A stretch of DNA of 64,000 bases from Pseudomonadota bacterium (GTDB taxonomy: Bacteria; Pseudomonadota; Gammaproteobacteria; Burkholderiales; Thiobacteraceae), in the NCBI GenBank assembly GCA_021812385.1, contig JAKANO010000009.1, positions 1-64,000 on the forward strand, given 5' to 3'. The position numbers and the translations under genes were made by a program. Under the pieces are notes generated by a model. It had not been told where the DNA came from, did not search any database, and worked only from the letters and a program-made list of their open reading frames with translations. Positions 56,501 to 64,000 of the stretch are shown here, piece after piece. How positions within the stretch are numbered: the stretch's first letter is position 1; the number at the start of each line of letters is the position of its first letter.

Positions 56501-56957
56501 TATTGCGCGTTGGTTGTCGATTAGTTTGCTGGTGATCGTGCTCGATCAACTCAGCAAGTTTTGGATCGTCGGCGCTTTTCAGTTTGGCGGCGGTATTGCG
56601 CTGACATCGTTCTTCAATCTGGTGCATGCGCATAATACGGGCGCGGCTTTTAGCTTCTTGGCGGGCGAATCCGGTTGGCAGCGTTTTTTCTTCATCGGCA
56701 TTGCCTCGGCGGCTTCACTCTTGATCGTGTATCTGCTGCGCAAACACGCACAGGAGCCTTGGTTTTGCCTGGCGCTGAGTCTGGTGCTGGGCGGCGCCTT
56801 GGGCAATCTGATCGACCGCGTGCGTTTGAGTTATGTGATCGACTTCCTGGATTTTTATTACGCCGGTTGGCACTTTCCCGCGTTCAATGTCGCGGACTCG
56901 GCCATTAGCGTCGGCGCCGCTTTGTTGATACTGGATAGTCTGCGTAAAAAATCGTGA
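56493..56957 (+). CDS. lspA: Lipoprotein signal peptidase II
   Basis: Cleaves lipid-modified prolipoproteins. Four membrane segments, catalytic Asp residues in [10 protein letters not shown] and FNVADSAIS, and [10 protein letters not shown] are present. The start at 56493 ([10 protein letters not shown]) overlaps the ileS end by 8 bases; longer in-frame starts lie in ileS. Also overlaps fkpB by 4 bases. Confidence 0.95.
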   Translation: MRSIARWLSISLLVIVLDQLSKFWIVGAFQFGGGIALTSFFNLVHAHNTGAAFSFLAGESGWQRFFFIGIASAASLLIVYLLRKHAQEPWFCLALSLVLGGALGNLIDRVRLSYVIDFLDFYYAGWHFPAFNVADSAISVGAALLILDSLRKKS

Positions 56958-57409
56958 GCAAGCTTGAACATAGCGTGGGTCCCGGCGACACCATTTTGCT
57001 GCACTATCAGCTATCGAGTCCCGATGGCACCGAATTTGAAAATACGTTCGATGATGAGCCGGTGGAGCTCACGCTCGGCCAAGGCGAATTGGCATGGAAT
57101 CTGGAGCAGTGCCTGATCGGCTTGCCGCTAAACGAGCGCCACGTCTTTATGCTGGAGCCGGCGCAGGCTTTTGGTTGTTTCGATGAGCGCTTGGTGCAGC
57201 GCCTGCCGTTGGCGGATTTTCCCCCGGACATGGCGCTGGCGCCGCAGATGATGATCGAGTTTCAATTGCCGAATGGCACGACCATGCCCGGCACCATTCA
57301 GGCAATCGATCAAAGTGAAGCGGTGGTGGACTTCAACCACCCTTTGAGCGATTGCCCGGTGCATTTTGAAGTGGAAGTGCTAAAAATTATTCCGGGGAAA
57401 ATTATGTAG
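56954..57409 (+). CDS. fkpB: FKBP-type peptidyl-prolyl isomerase (SlpA-like)
   Basis: A 151-residue FKBP with an inserted IF loop: [48 protein letters not shown], and [22 protein letters not shown] start in the lspA stop. It catalyses proline isomerisation and holds unfolded proteins. Its 3' end overlaps the csp gene by 8 bases. Confidence 0.93.
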   Translation: MSKLEHSVGPGDTILLHYQLSSPDGTEFENTFDDEPVELTLGQGELAWNLEQCLIGLPLNERHVFMLEPAQAFGCFDERLVQRLPLADFPPDMALAPQMMIEFQLPNGTTMPGTIQAIDQSEAVVDFNHPLSDCPVHFEVEVLKIIPGKIM

Positions 57410-57623
57410 TTGGGTTCGGCTCGCTTACCGGGCTCACGTTGATGGCGTGCGGACCTTTTTCGCCATGCGCGATTTCGAAAGCCACGCGTTGCCCGTCTTT
57501 TAAAGTACGGTAACCTTCCATCGTGATGGATGAAAAGTGAACAAACAGATCTTCCCCTTCATCCGGCGCAATGAAACCATATCCTTTGCTGCCGTTAAAC
57601 CATTTAACGATGCCGTTGGCCAT
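57402..57623 (-). CDS. Cold-shock-domain protein (CspA family)
   Basis: A 73-residue protein with both RNA-binding motifs: [17 protein letters not shown] (RNP1) and DLFVHFSSI (RNP2). It is an RNA chaperone; whether it is cold-induced is unclear. AAGGAGGAG lies before the ATG. It is placed on the minus strand between fkpB and ispH, interrupting the usual block. Confidence 0.94.
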   Translation of the reverse strand: MANGIVKWFNGSKGYGFIAPDEGEDLFVHFSSITMEGYRTLKDGQRVAFEIAHGEKGPHAINVSPVSEPNPTT

Positions 57624-57712
57624 GTTGGCTCTCCTCCTTATTATTTTTGATGGTAGCTAAAACATTGTTATCATGAACAATTAACGATATTCATAAACGA
57701 TTTGGGTGAATT

Positions 57713-58636
57713 ATGCAAGTGTTCTTAGCAAATCCGCGCGGCTTCTGCGCCGGGGTCGACCGCGCGATTGAAATCGTCGAGCGGGCGCTGGCGCTGTATG
57801 GCGCGCCGATCTATGTGCGGCACGAAGTCGTGCATAACAAATACGTGGTGGACGACCTGCGGCGCAAGGGCGCTATATTCGTCGAGGAGCTGGATGAGGT
57901 TCCCAGCGGCAATACCGTTATTTTCAGCGCCCACGGCGTATCGCAAGCGGTGCGCCAAGAAGCCGAAGCGCGCGGCCTCAAGGTGTTCGACGCTACTTGC
58001 CCATTGGTCACCAAAGTCCATGTCGAAGTCGCCAAAATGCGCGCCAGCGGCAAAGAAATCATCATGATCGGCCACAAAGGCCATCCCGAAGTGGAAGGCA
58101 CCATGGGTCAAGCGACGGGCGGCATGTACCTCGTGGAAACGCCGGAAGATGTGGCCGCACTTGCCGTCAAAGACCCAGGCAATCTCGCCTTCGTCACCCA
58201 AACCACGCTCTCCGTCGACGACGCCGCAAAGATTATCGAAGCGCTGAAACAGCGCTTCCCAACGATCCAAGGCCCAAAGAAAGACGATATTTGCTATGCC
58301 ACCCAAAACCGCCAAGACGCGGTGAAGGCGCTGGCGCTACAAAGCGATGTGGTGATCATAGTTGGCTCGCCGAATAGCTCCAACTCTAATCGCCTGCGCG
58401 AAGTGGCGGAATTGCTGGGCGTTCCGGCGTATATGGTGGATACGGCGGCGGATTTGCGGCCGGAGTGGGTCGCGGGGAAAGCGCGCGTGGGCTTATCCGC
58501 CGGGGCTTCGGCGCCGGAGGTGCTGGTGGAAGATGTGGTTGCGCGGCTGCGCTCTTTAGGAGCAACAGATGTTCAAGATATAGTGGGTGTAGAAGAACGT
58601 GTTGTTTTCCCGATGCCTAAGAACCTTTCTGCTTAA
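57713..58636 (+). CDS. ispH: 4-hydroxy-3-methylbut-2-enyl diphosphate reductase
   Basis: The last MEP enzyme, making IPP and DMAPP with a [4Fe-4S] cluster. The three cluster cysteines are in [22 protein letters not shown] and [27 protein letters not shown] is also characteristic. About 307 residues. The usual ileS-lspA-fkpB-ispH order is kept, but csp lies between. Confidence 0.97.
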   Translation: MQVFLANPRGFCAGVDRAIEIVERALALYGAPIYVRHEVVHNKYVVDDLRRKGAIFVEELDEVPSGNTVIFSAHGVSQAVRQEAEARGLKVFDATCPLVTKVHVEVAKMRASGKEIIMIGHKGHPEVEGTMGQATGGMYLVETPEDVAALAVKDPGNLAFVTQTTLSVDDAAKIIEALKQRFPTIQGPKKDDICYATQNRQDAVKALALQSDVVIIVGSPNSSNSNRLREVAELLGVPAYMVDTAADLRPEWVAGKARVGLSAGASAPEVLVEDVVARLRSLGATDVQDIVGVEERVVFPMPKNLSA

Positions 58637-58844
58637 CATTCTGAAATATTAGCGTTGTTTTGTTATAAGGTTTCGATAATTCGTGTCATGAATAGATTGA
58701 AATAAAGGCATTGCATTCATCGAATGAAATTAGATGCTTATGCCATTTATCGTGCTTAGCATACCGTTAGTCATTTGCTACTAGCGTACTGCAATTCTTT
58801 TCAGCTATGGTCATGTTAACGTCCTAACAATTGTTGGATTTGAC

Positions 58845-59369
58845 ATGCCGCATACTCGCCGCAGCGGTTTTACCCTGATTGAATTAATGGTCACGCTAAG
58901 CGTGCTGGTTATTCTATTAGCCTTGGCCGCCCCAAGCTTACAATCTCTTGCGCGCAATAATCGCATAACGGGTTTAACCAATGATCTTGTCTCTGCGCTC
59001 AATATAGCCCGATCAGAAGCCGTTAAAAGAGGAGCACGCATTACTGTCTGCAAATCGGCAAACCCAGAAGTTGCTGCACCAACTTGCAGCACTGGCGCTA
59101 ATTGGCAGAATGGTTGGTTGATTTTTGTGGATAACAGCGGAGTTGTTGGTACTTTCGATGCGACCGATGTGCGGCTTAAAGTAGGGCAGCCATCCGGCGG
59201 TCAAGCGACAGTCACGGCAGATACCGCGTTTGCAGATTTTATTAGCTATCTGCCTAGTGGTGCCAGTTCGGCAAGCGCCAATATGGTGGTGTGCTTGGAG
59301 GGTGTGTCGAGAACTATTTCAATTAATACCACAGGTCGAATTCAAACTACTTCGGGAGTCTGTCCGTGA
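58845..59369 (+). CDS. fimT: Type IV minor pilin FimT/GspH-like
   Basis: A pseudopilin with the type III signal RRSG-FTLIELMVTLSVLVILLALAAPSL, where G-F marks the PilD cut and Glu5 is present. A GspH/FimT globular part follows, with paired Cys (VCKSANPEVAAPTC and VVCLEG...GVCP). It begins the minor pilin operon after ispH; fimT initiates or primes pilus assembly. GTGA overlap with pilV. No good ribosome site is seen. Confidence 0.88.
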   Translation: MPHTRRSGFTLIELMVTLSVLVILLALAAPSLQSLARNNRITGLTNDLVSALNIARSEAVKRGARITVCKSANPEVAAPTCSTGANWQNGWLIFVDNSGVVGTFDATDVRLKVGQPSGGQATVTADTAFADFISYLPSGASSASANMVVCLEGVSRTISINTTGRIQTTSGVCP

Positions 59370-59836
59370 ATCATCCCGCGTCATTTAGTACTCGTCAAAG
59401 CCCCTGCCTAGGGCGTCAGGGAGGCACCACCTTGCTTGAGATACTCGTATCGCTGGTGGTGGTTGCGCTTGGATTGTTAGGCTTGGCCAGTTTGCAAGCG
59501 GTTTCCTTAAAGAGCAATAACACGGCCTATTACCGCAGCCAGGCAACGATGCTGGCCTATGACATTGTGGATCGCATGCGTGCCAATCGCGCGGTAGCCG
59601 TGAATTCGGGGAGCTACAACATCAGTTTTACTACCTCGGCATCATCGAATACCGGTGTGGCCGGTACCGATATCAATGAATGGAAACAAAATATCGCGCG
59701 CGCCATCCCTTCGGGTGAGGGACAAGTGACTGTGCTTGCCGGCGGAACCGCACTTATTGAAATACGCTGGGATAGTAATGGCGACGGTAGAGTGGATACG
59801 TCAGATGTTAAATTTAGCAGCATGACAACACTATGA
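59366..59836 (+). CDS. pilV: Type IV pilus minor pilin PilV
   Basis: Prepilin site GG-TTLLEILVSLVVVALGLLGLASLQ with Glu5. The body is ~130 residues and contains DSNGDGRVDTSD near the C-terminus, a perfect EF-hand/dockerin-type calcium loop. GTG start in the fimT stop. PilV, PilW and PilX form the pilus tip complex with PilY1. Confidence 0.87.
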   Translation: MNHPASFSTRQSPCLGRQGGTTLLEILVSLVVVALGLLGLASLQAVSLKSNNTAYYRSQATMLAYDIVDRMRANRAVAVNSGSYNISFTTSASSNTGVAGTDINEWKQNIARAIPSGEGQVTVLAGGTALIEIRWDSNGDGRVDTSDVKFSSMTTL

Positions 59837-60960
59837 TGAAGAATACTAAATCAAAATACTTGAACTTAATGCCGGTCAGGATTCGCGGCTTTACTCTGAT
59901 TGAGTTGATGATATCCATCACGCTTGGCTTGGTTCTCGTGGCTGGGGTGGCGTATACCTATCTTGGCAACCGTGTGACTTATCGTCAGCAGGATAGTTTG
60001 GCGCGCATGCAAGAAGGTGCTCGTTATGCCTTCGAAGCCTTGGATTTCGACATTCGCATGGCAGGGTTTACAGGATGCACCGAGACTACGAGCGCTAATG
60101 TGCTCAATACGACCACTGCAGTCGATGGTGATCTTTTTACCCAACCGCTGACAGGCTACCAAGAAGGCGCCAGTACTTTTCCCACCACAATGGCGGCAAG
60201 CCGTTTGCGGGGCGATGCTATAACGGTACTGCGAGCGAATACTGACAATGAATATATTGTTGCATCGCATAATCCCGCATCTGCCCAGCTTCAGCTAACG
60301 GCTAATCATGATCTAAAGCAGGGTGAAATATTGGTTATTACAGATTGTCAGCATGCTTCTACGTTCCAGATGACCAATGTAAACAATAACAATACGATCG
60401 CTACGGTGAATCATAATGATGGCACCGCCACTAGCCCTGGTAATTGCACCAAGGGCTTTGGCCTCACCATGACGGGGGTGCCAGATTGTGGTAGCGCTAA
60501 CGGCGTGGCTTACACATACCCTGCAGGCTCCCGGATATTCAGGCTAAGCGGAAACACCTATTTTATCGGCACCAATGCCGCTGGTCAGCCAGCCCTGTTC
60601 CGCCAGCGCTTAACGCAAAGCGGCGGAAATGTCGCCACGACTGCTGAAGAGTTGGTGGAAGGGGTCGAAAACATGCAAATTTTATATGGTGTTGATCAAT
60701 CCGCAACAGCCGATAATGTTGTGGATGTTTATCTAACCGCTGATAACGTTACGCAAGCGGCGACGCCAGGTGCGACCAATGCCGAAAAATGGCGGCGCGT
60801 GCTGAGCGTAAAAATTGAGCTACTCATGCGCAGCACCGAAAACAATATCACGACTGCCGAGCAGGCATACACCTTTAACGGCAGTACCAACCCGACCCCG
60901 GGTGATCGTCGCTTGCGCAAAGTGTTTACTTCCACCATCGCGATAAGGAATCGGCTATGA
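59833..60960 (+). CDS. pilW: Type IV pilus minor pilin PilW
   Basis: A 375-residue minor pilin with RG-FTLIELMISITLGLVLVAGVAY and the PilW body (GARYAFEALDFDIRMAGFTGC, NMQILYGVDQSATADNVVDVYL, VKIELLMRSTE). The start overlaps the pilV stop. As in other species it links PilX and PilY1 to the tip. Confidence 0.88.
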   Translation: MMKNTKSKYLNLMPVRIRGFTLIELMISITLGLVLVAGVAYTYLGNRVTYRQQDSLARMQEGARYAFEALDFDIRMAGFTGCTETTSANVLNTTTAVDGDLFTQPLTGYQEGASTFPTTMAASRLRGDAITVLRANTDNEYIVASHNPASAQLQLTANHDLKQGEILVITDCQHASTFQMTNVNNNNTIATVNHNDGTATSPGNCTKGFGLTMTGVPDCGSANGVAYTYPAGSRIFRLSGNTYFIGTNAAGQPALFRQRLTQSGGNVATTAEELVEGVENMQILYGVDQSATADNVVDVYLTADNVTQAATPGATNAEKWRRVLSVKIELLMRSTENNITTAEQAYTFNGSTNPTPGDRRLRKVFTSTIAIRNRL

Positions 60961-61469
60961 GCGGGCACCCCAAATTAATGCAGTCAGCCCCCAACCAGCA
61001 GCGCGGCGCCACGCTGATTATTGCTTTGGTTTTTATGGCGGCTTTGACTTTGCTCGGTGCAACGGCTGCGCAAAATAGTGGCTTGGAAGAGCGCATGGCC
61101 AGTAACACGCATAACCGCGATTTGGCTTTCCAAGCCGCAGAAGCCGCTCTTAAATATGTGCAGCTCAATCTAAGCAGTGGAGACAATCTGCGTAGTTTGA
61201 ATTATGCCGGAAGTACAACGGGTTTGAGTACTTTCAACGTAAACCATGCTGATGACGCGACCTATTGGGGCACAACTTTCGTTTGGAATGATACGACTGC
61301 GCGGCATCCCACCGACACGATCACTCAGGTAGCTTCACAACCCTATTACATTGTGGAAAAAATGCCCAACATCGGTACGACAGAGTATTACCGGGTCACG
61401 GCACGCGGGGTCGGCGGTGACGCCAATGCTGTGGTGATTCTACAAGCGGCTTATACATATACCCCTTAA
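60957..61469 (+). CDS. pilX: Type IV pilus assembly protein PilX
   Basis: A 170-residue pilin-like protein with QRG-ATLIIALVFMAALTLLGATAAQNS and the PilX_N signature LEERMASNTHNRDLAFQAAEAAL. Position 5 of the mature part is Ile, not Glu, as is common in PilX-type proteins. ATGA overlap with pilW. Confidence 0.88.
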   Translation: MSGHPKLMQSAPNQQRGATLIIALVFMAALTLLGATAAQNSGLEERMASNTHNRDLAFQAAEAALKYVQLNLSSGDNLRSLNYAGSTTGLSTFNVNHADDATYWGTTFVWNDTTARHPTDTITQVASQPYYIVEKMPNIGTTEYYRVTARGVGGDANAVVILQAAYTYTP

Positions 61470-61490
61470 TCTTGATGATGGGAGCACAGC

Positions 61491-64000
61491 ATGAAAACGC
61501 TCAATTGGTTTTATAGGCATCTAAGTGCATTGTTCTTGTTTGCAGGCTTGGCGCTGGGTGCTTTCCCCGCGCAAGCGGCGCTATCGTTGGCGGATAACCC
61601 CTTATTTCTGACCGTGGCCCTACCGCCTAATGTCGTGATGACTTTGGACGACTCGGGCAGTATGGGTTCAGCATTTGTGCCAGACAATATATTCAATACA
61701 GCGGGCACGCGGCGTTTTACTTCGGCTGATTTCAATGCGCTATATTACAATCCGCGCATTCGTTATGTCATTCCAACGCGGAGGGATGGCATTGCCTACA
61801 CTACGAGTTTTACCTCCGCAAAACGCAATGGCTATGATGCAGGCCAAGGGACGCGCAATCTTTCTAACCAATACCGGGCAACTGTTTATTACTACAACGA
61901 TTTAAATTATGATTCCACTCAGGCTGATGCTGCCAACGTAGCGGCCTACTATTATGTTTTCGATAGCACGAATAATAATTGCAATGGCTTAAAAACAGAT
62001 GAGGATTGCTATGACAAAGTTGTCGTGGGCAGTAATTCTGGACCTGCTACAGCCGATATCAATGGCGATGGTGTTATCAATAATTCGGATAAAGACGAAC
62101 GCCAGAATTTTGCAAATTGGTATTCCTTTTATCGCACGCGTGCACTCACCACGATTTCCGGTGCGATGAGTGCGGTGGACTTGATCGACGATGATCAAGT
62201 GAGATTTGCTTGGCAAACTCTGAACAGTACCGCCTATACGAGTTGTAATAGTTTTAGCAGCGCAAATTCTTGTAGGGGGTATACCGCAACCACTTACGAT
62301 AACCGGATTCGCAGTTTGAATTCGGCACATCGTACGGATTTTTATAATTTTTTGCAGCGCTTTTCGTCGGATGGCGGCACTCCGCTGAGAACTGCTTTGC
62401 AACGGGCCGGACAGTACTATTCCACAAGTTCTGGCACCAATAATCCTTATGCGGAGTTCCCGCAGGTCAGCGTGGGAACGGAACTAAGTTGCCGCAAAAA
62501 CTATCACGTGATGATGACGGATGGTATTTGGAACTCGGACAATATTACGGCTTATGGAAACGCTGACTCTAGCGCGACTACTTTGCCGGATGGCGTGGCT
62601 TTTCCTTCTGCGCTGGCACCTTACGCCGACAACAACAGCAATAGTGTGGCGGACATTGCATTCCATTTTTGGAGCACAGACCTGCGCACAGATCTTGCAA
62701 ACAATGTTTCGCCCTTCATTATTGATCGCTCCGGCAATACCAACGACCAGTACCGCAACCCAAAAAATGATCCAGCCACGTGGCAGCATATGGTGAATTT
62801 TAATGTTGGCCTAGGGTTGACGGGCACCATGGTAAATCCAGTCTGGGGAGGAAGCACTTATGCAGGGGACTATCCATTGTTGGTGGCATCCACAAAAAGC
62901 TGGCCGGCCGCTGGTACTGACGTTACTCCGGGTAATGTGTATGACTTGTGGCATGCCGCGATAGACAGCCGGGGTCAATTTTTCAGTGCGGAGGCGCCCC
63001 AGGATATCGGAAATGCCTTCAGGACAATTCTTAATACGATTAAAGATGAAACGCCTTCGGCTGCCGCTTTGGCAGCCAACTCCACGAGTATTCTAAGTGG
63101 CACGTTGGTGTTTCAAGCAAAGTTTGATACCAGAGACTGGAGTGGTAGCTTAACTGCCTTGCCGGTGCAAGGTGATGGCAGTATCGGCAACGCGCAATGG
63201 AATGCCGCGACACTGATCCCGGCAGCTGCGTCGAGGAATATTTTCACGATTAGCAGCGGCACAGGCAAAACATTCACCAATTGCAATTCCAACCTAAGTG
63301 CTGCGCAAAAGCTGGCTTTGGACACCAATGCAGCGGGCGTTGTAGACAGCAAGTGTACCGACCGGCTCGCGTGGTTGCGTGGCGATACTTCCAAGGAAGT
63401 GCGTTTTACGCCTGGTGGGATTTTTCGCAACCGGGCGGTAACTGTTTTGGGCGATATCATCAACTCGGACCCGGCGTTCGCGCAGAATGAGGATTTTGGC
63501 TATGGCGGCTTGCCGGCTGGAACGCCGGGGCAATCTACGTACGCTGCCTATGTAACGGCCAAAGCCAGCCGTATTCCCGCAATATTTGTGGGCGCGAATG
63601 ATGGCATGTTGCATGCCTTCCGCGCGGATGTGGGTAACGCTAACTCGGGTGTAGAGTTGTTCAGCTTTATTCCGAATGGCGTGTATTCGAATTTAAGCAA
63701 GCTGACCGATCCGAACTATACGCATAAATTTTATGTGGATGGCCCGCCTACAGTTGGTGATGCTTATTTAGGCGGTGCTTGGAAAACGGTTTTGTTGGGC
63801 GGGTTGGGCGCAGGAGGGAAATCTATTTACGCGCTTGATGTCGGCAATGTTTCTGCTTTTAGTGCCGCTGACGTCATGTGGGAATTCAGCGATGCGACTG
63901 ACTTGGGCTATACCTTCAGCCAACCACTAATTACCCGTACCAACGATACGTCGAATCCCTGGGTAGCAATTTTTGGTAATGGATACAACAGCAGTTCGGA
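61491..64000 (+). CDS. pilY1: Type IV pilus tip adhesin PilY1 (3'-truncated by the window)
   Basis: The frame stays open to the window edge, about 836 codons. A signal peptide (LSALFLFAGLALGAFPAQA) precedes a vWA-type domain whose MIDAS is DDSGSMGS (D53, S55, S57). A calcium loop DINGDGVINNSD starts at D189. The C-terminal beta-propeller (FVGANDGMLHAFRAD, PPTVGDAYLGGAWKTVLLGGLGAGGKSIYALDV) has begun. PilY1 acts in adhesion, mechanosensing and pilus extension. GGGAG lies upstream of the ATG. Confidence 0.9.
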   Translation, partial: MKTLNWFYRHLSALFLFAGLALGAFPAQAALSLADNPLFLTVALPPNVVMTLDDSGSMGSAFVPDNIFNTAGTRRFTSADFNALYYNPRIRYVIPTRRDGIAYTTSFTSAKRNGYDAGQGTRNLSNQYRATVYYYNDLNYDSTQADAANVAAYYYVFDSTNNNCNGLKTDEDCYDKVVVGSNSGPATADINGDGVINNSDKDERQNFANWYSFYRTRALTTISGAMSAVDLIDDDQVRFAWQTLNSTAYTSCNSFSSANSCRGYTATTYDNRIRSLNSAHRTDFYNFLQRFSSDGGTPLRTALQRAGQYYSTSSGTNNPYAEFPQVSVGTELSCRKNYHVMMTDGIWNSDNITAYGNADSSATTLPDGVAFPSALAPYADNNSNSVADIAFHFWSTDLRTDLANNVSPFIIDRSGNTNDQYRNPKNDPATWQHMVNFNVGLGLTGTMVNPVWGGSTYAGDYPLLVASTKSWPAAGTDVTPGNVYDLWHAAIDSRGQFFSAEAPQDIGNAFRTILNTIKDETPSAAALAANSTSILSGTLVFQAKFDTRDWSGSLTALPVQGDGSIGNAQWNAATLIPAAASRNIFTISSGTGKTFTNCNSNLSAAQKLALDTNAAGVVDSKCTDRLAWLRGDTSKEVRFTPGGIFRNRAVTVLGDIINSDPAFAQNEDFGYGGLPAGTPGQSTYAAYVTAKASRIPAIFVGANDGMLHAFRADVGNANSGVELFSFIPNGVYSNLSKLTDPNYTHKFYVDGPPTVGDAYLGGAWKTVLLGGLGAGGKSIYALDVGNVSAFSAADVMWEFSDATDLGYTFSQPLITRTNDTSNPWVAIFGNGYNSSS

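Noticed and set aside
58300-58325. AACCGCCAAGACGCGG resembling the palindromic repeat
   Set aside because: It encodes the conserved NRQDA of IspH and has no inverted partner nearby.

Overview
The window is a chromosomal segment of a betaproteobacterium. Several marks point to the Nitrosomonadales, near sulfur- and iron-oxidising lithotrophs: an rRNA operon end followed by birA-coaX; the block ribF-ileS-lspA-fkpB-ispH followed by minor pilins; a betaproteobacterial proteasome homologue (BPH); xseB-ispA-dxs-folE2; and a type I sulfide:quinone oxidoreductase very close to the Acidithiobacillus enzyme. The genus is inference; no marker gene names it. Coding density is high and most of the sequence is housekeeping. 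I saw no transposase, tRNA, prophage or CRISPR array.

Layout. 1-6.6 kb: end of 5S rRNA, birA, coaX, a SPOR protein, then the leftward lpoA-yraN-diaA-dolP-rfaE2 cluster with divergent rsmI. 6.6-13 kb: a DUF302 protein and a dihaem cytochrome c fused to DUF302, pyrC, a zinc-ribbon protein, a Lon-like protease and an ICMT-like membrane protein. 12.9-19.1 kb is the most accessory part: a candidate structured RNA between a near-consensus promoter and a strong terminator, an EamA transporter, a tiny secreted protein, a secreted TPR-CHAT (caspase-like) protein, and an AT-richer patch with a lipoprotein and an HNH nuclease. 19.2-31 kb: NUDIX, a protein behind an IscR-like site, RNase P RNA, a permease, an orphan TRAP-type binding protein, a beta-propeller, SQR, a PEP-CTERM protein, a SUMF1-like protein, a STAS-like protein, a second EamA transporter and a Rieske oxygenase.

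31-45 kb: isoprenoid and folate genes (xseB-ispA-dxs-folE2), a retropepsin, a glutamine amidotransferase, a TraB/GumN protein, a glycosyltransferase, yajQ, BPH, ppnP and the arginine genes argD-argF-(DUF2283)-argG. After these come a PuuD-like membrane protein with an unlisted 32-residue membrane peptide, and DUF3579 with an 18-codon leader ORF. 45-50.4 kb: rpsT, then a three-gene signalling operon (soluble histidine kinase, receiver-TPR protein, hybrid kinase with Hpt). 50.4-58.6 kb: a long palindromic element, murJ, PilZ, ribF, ileS, lspA, fkpB, csp, ispH. 58.8-64 kb: fimT-pilV-pilW-pilX-pilY1 for type IV pili; pilY1 runs off the window.

The genes fit a free-living, motile or surface-attaching cell that makes its own cofactors and can feed electrons from sulfide to quinone. 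The best leads for something undescribed are the structured RNA at 12960-13119, the secreted CHAT protein with its divergent small secreted neighbour, the cytochrome-DUF302 pair, the small membrane peptide at 44348-44446, and two families of palindromic elements, one of which has extended the coding sequence of ribF.
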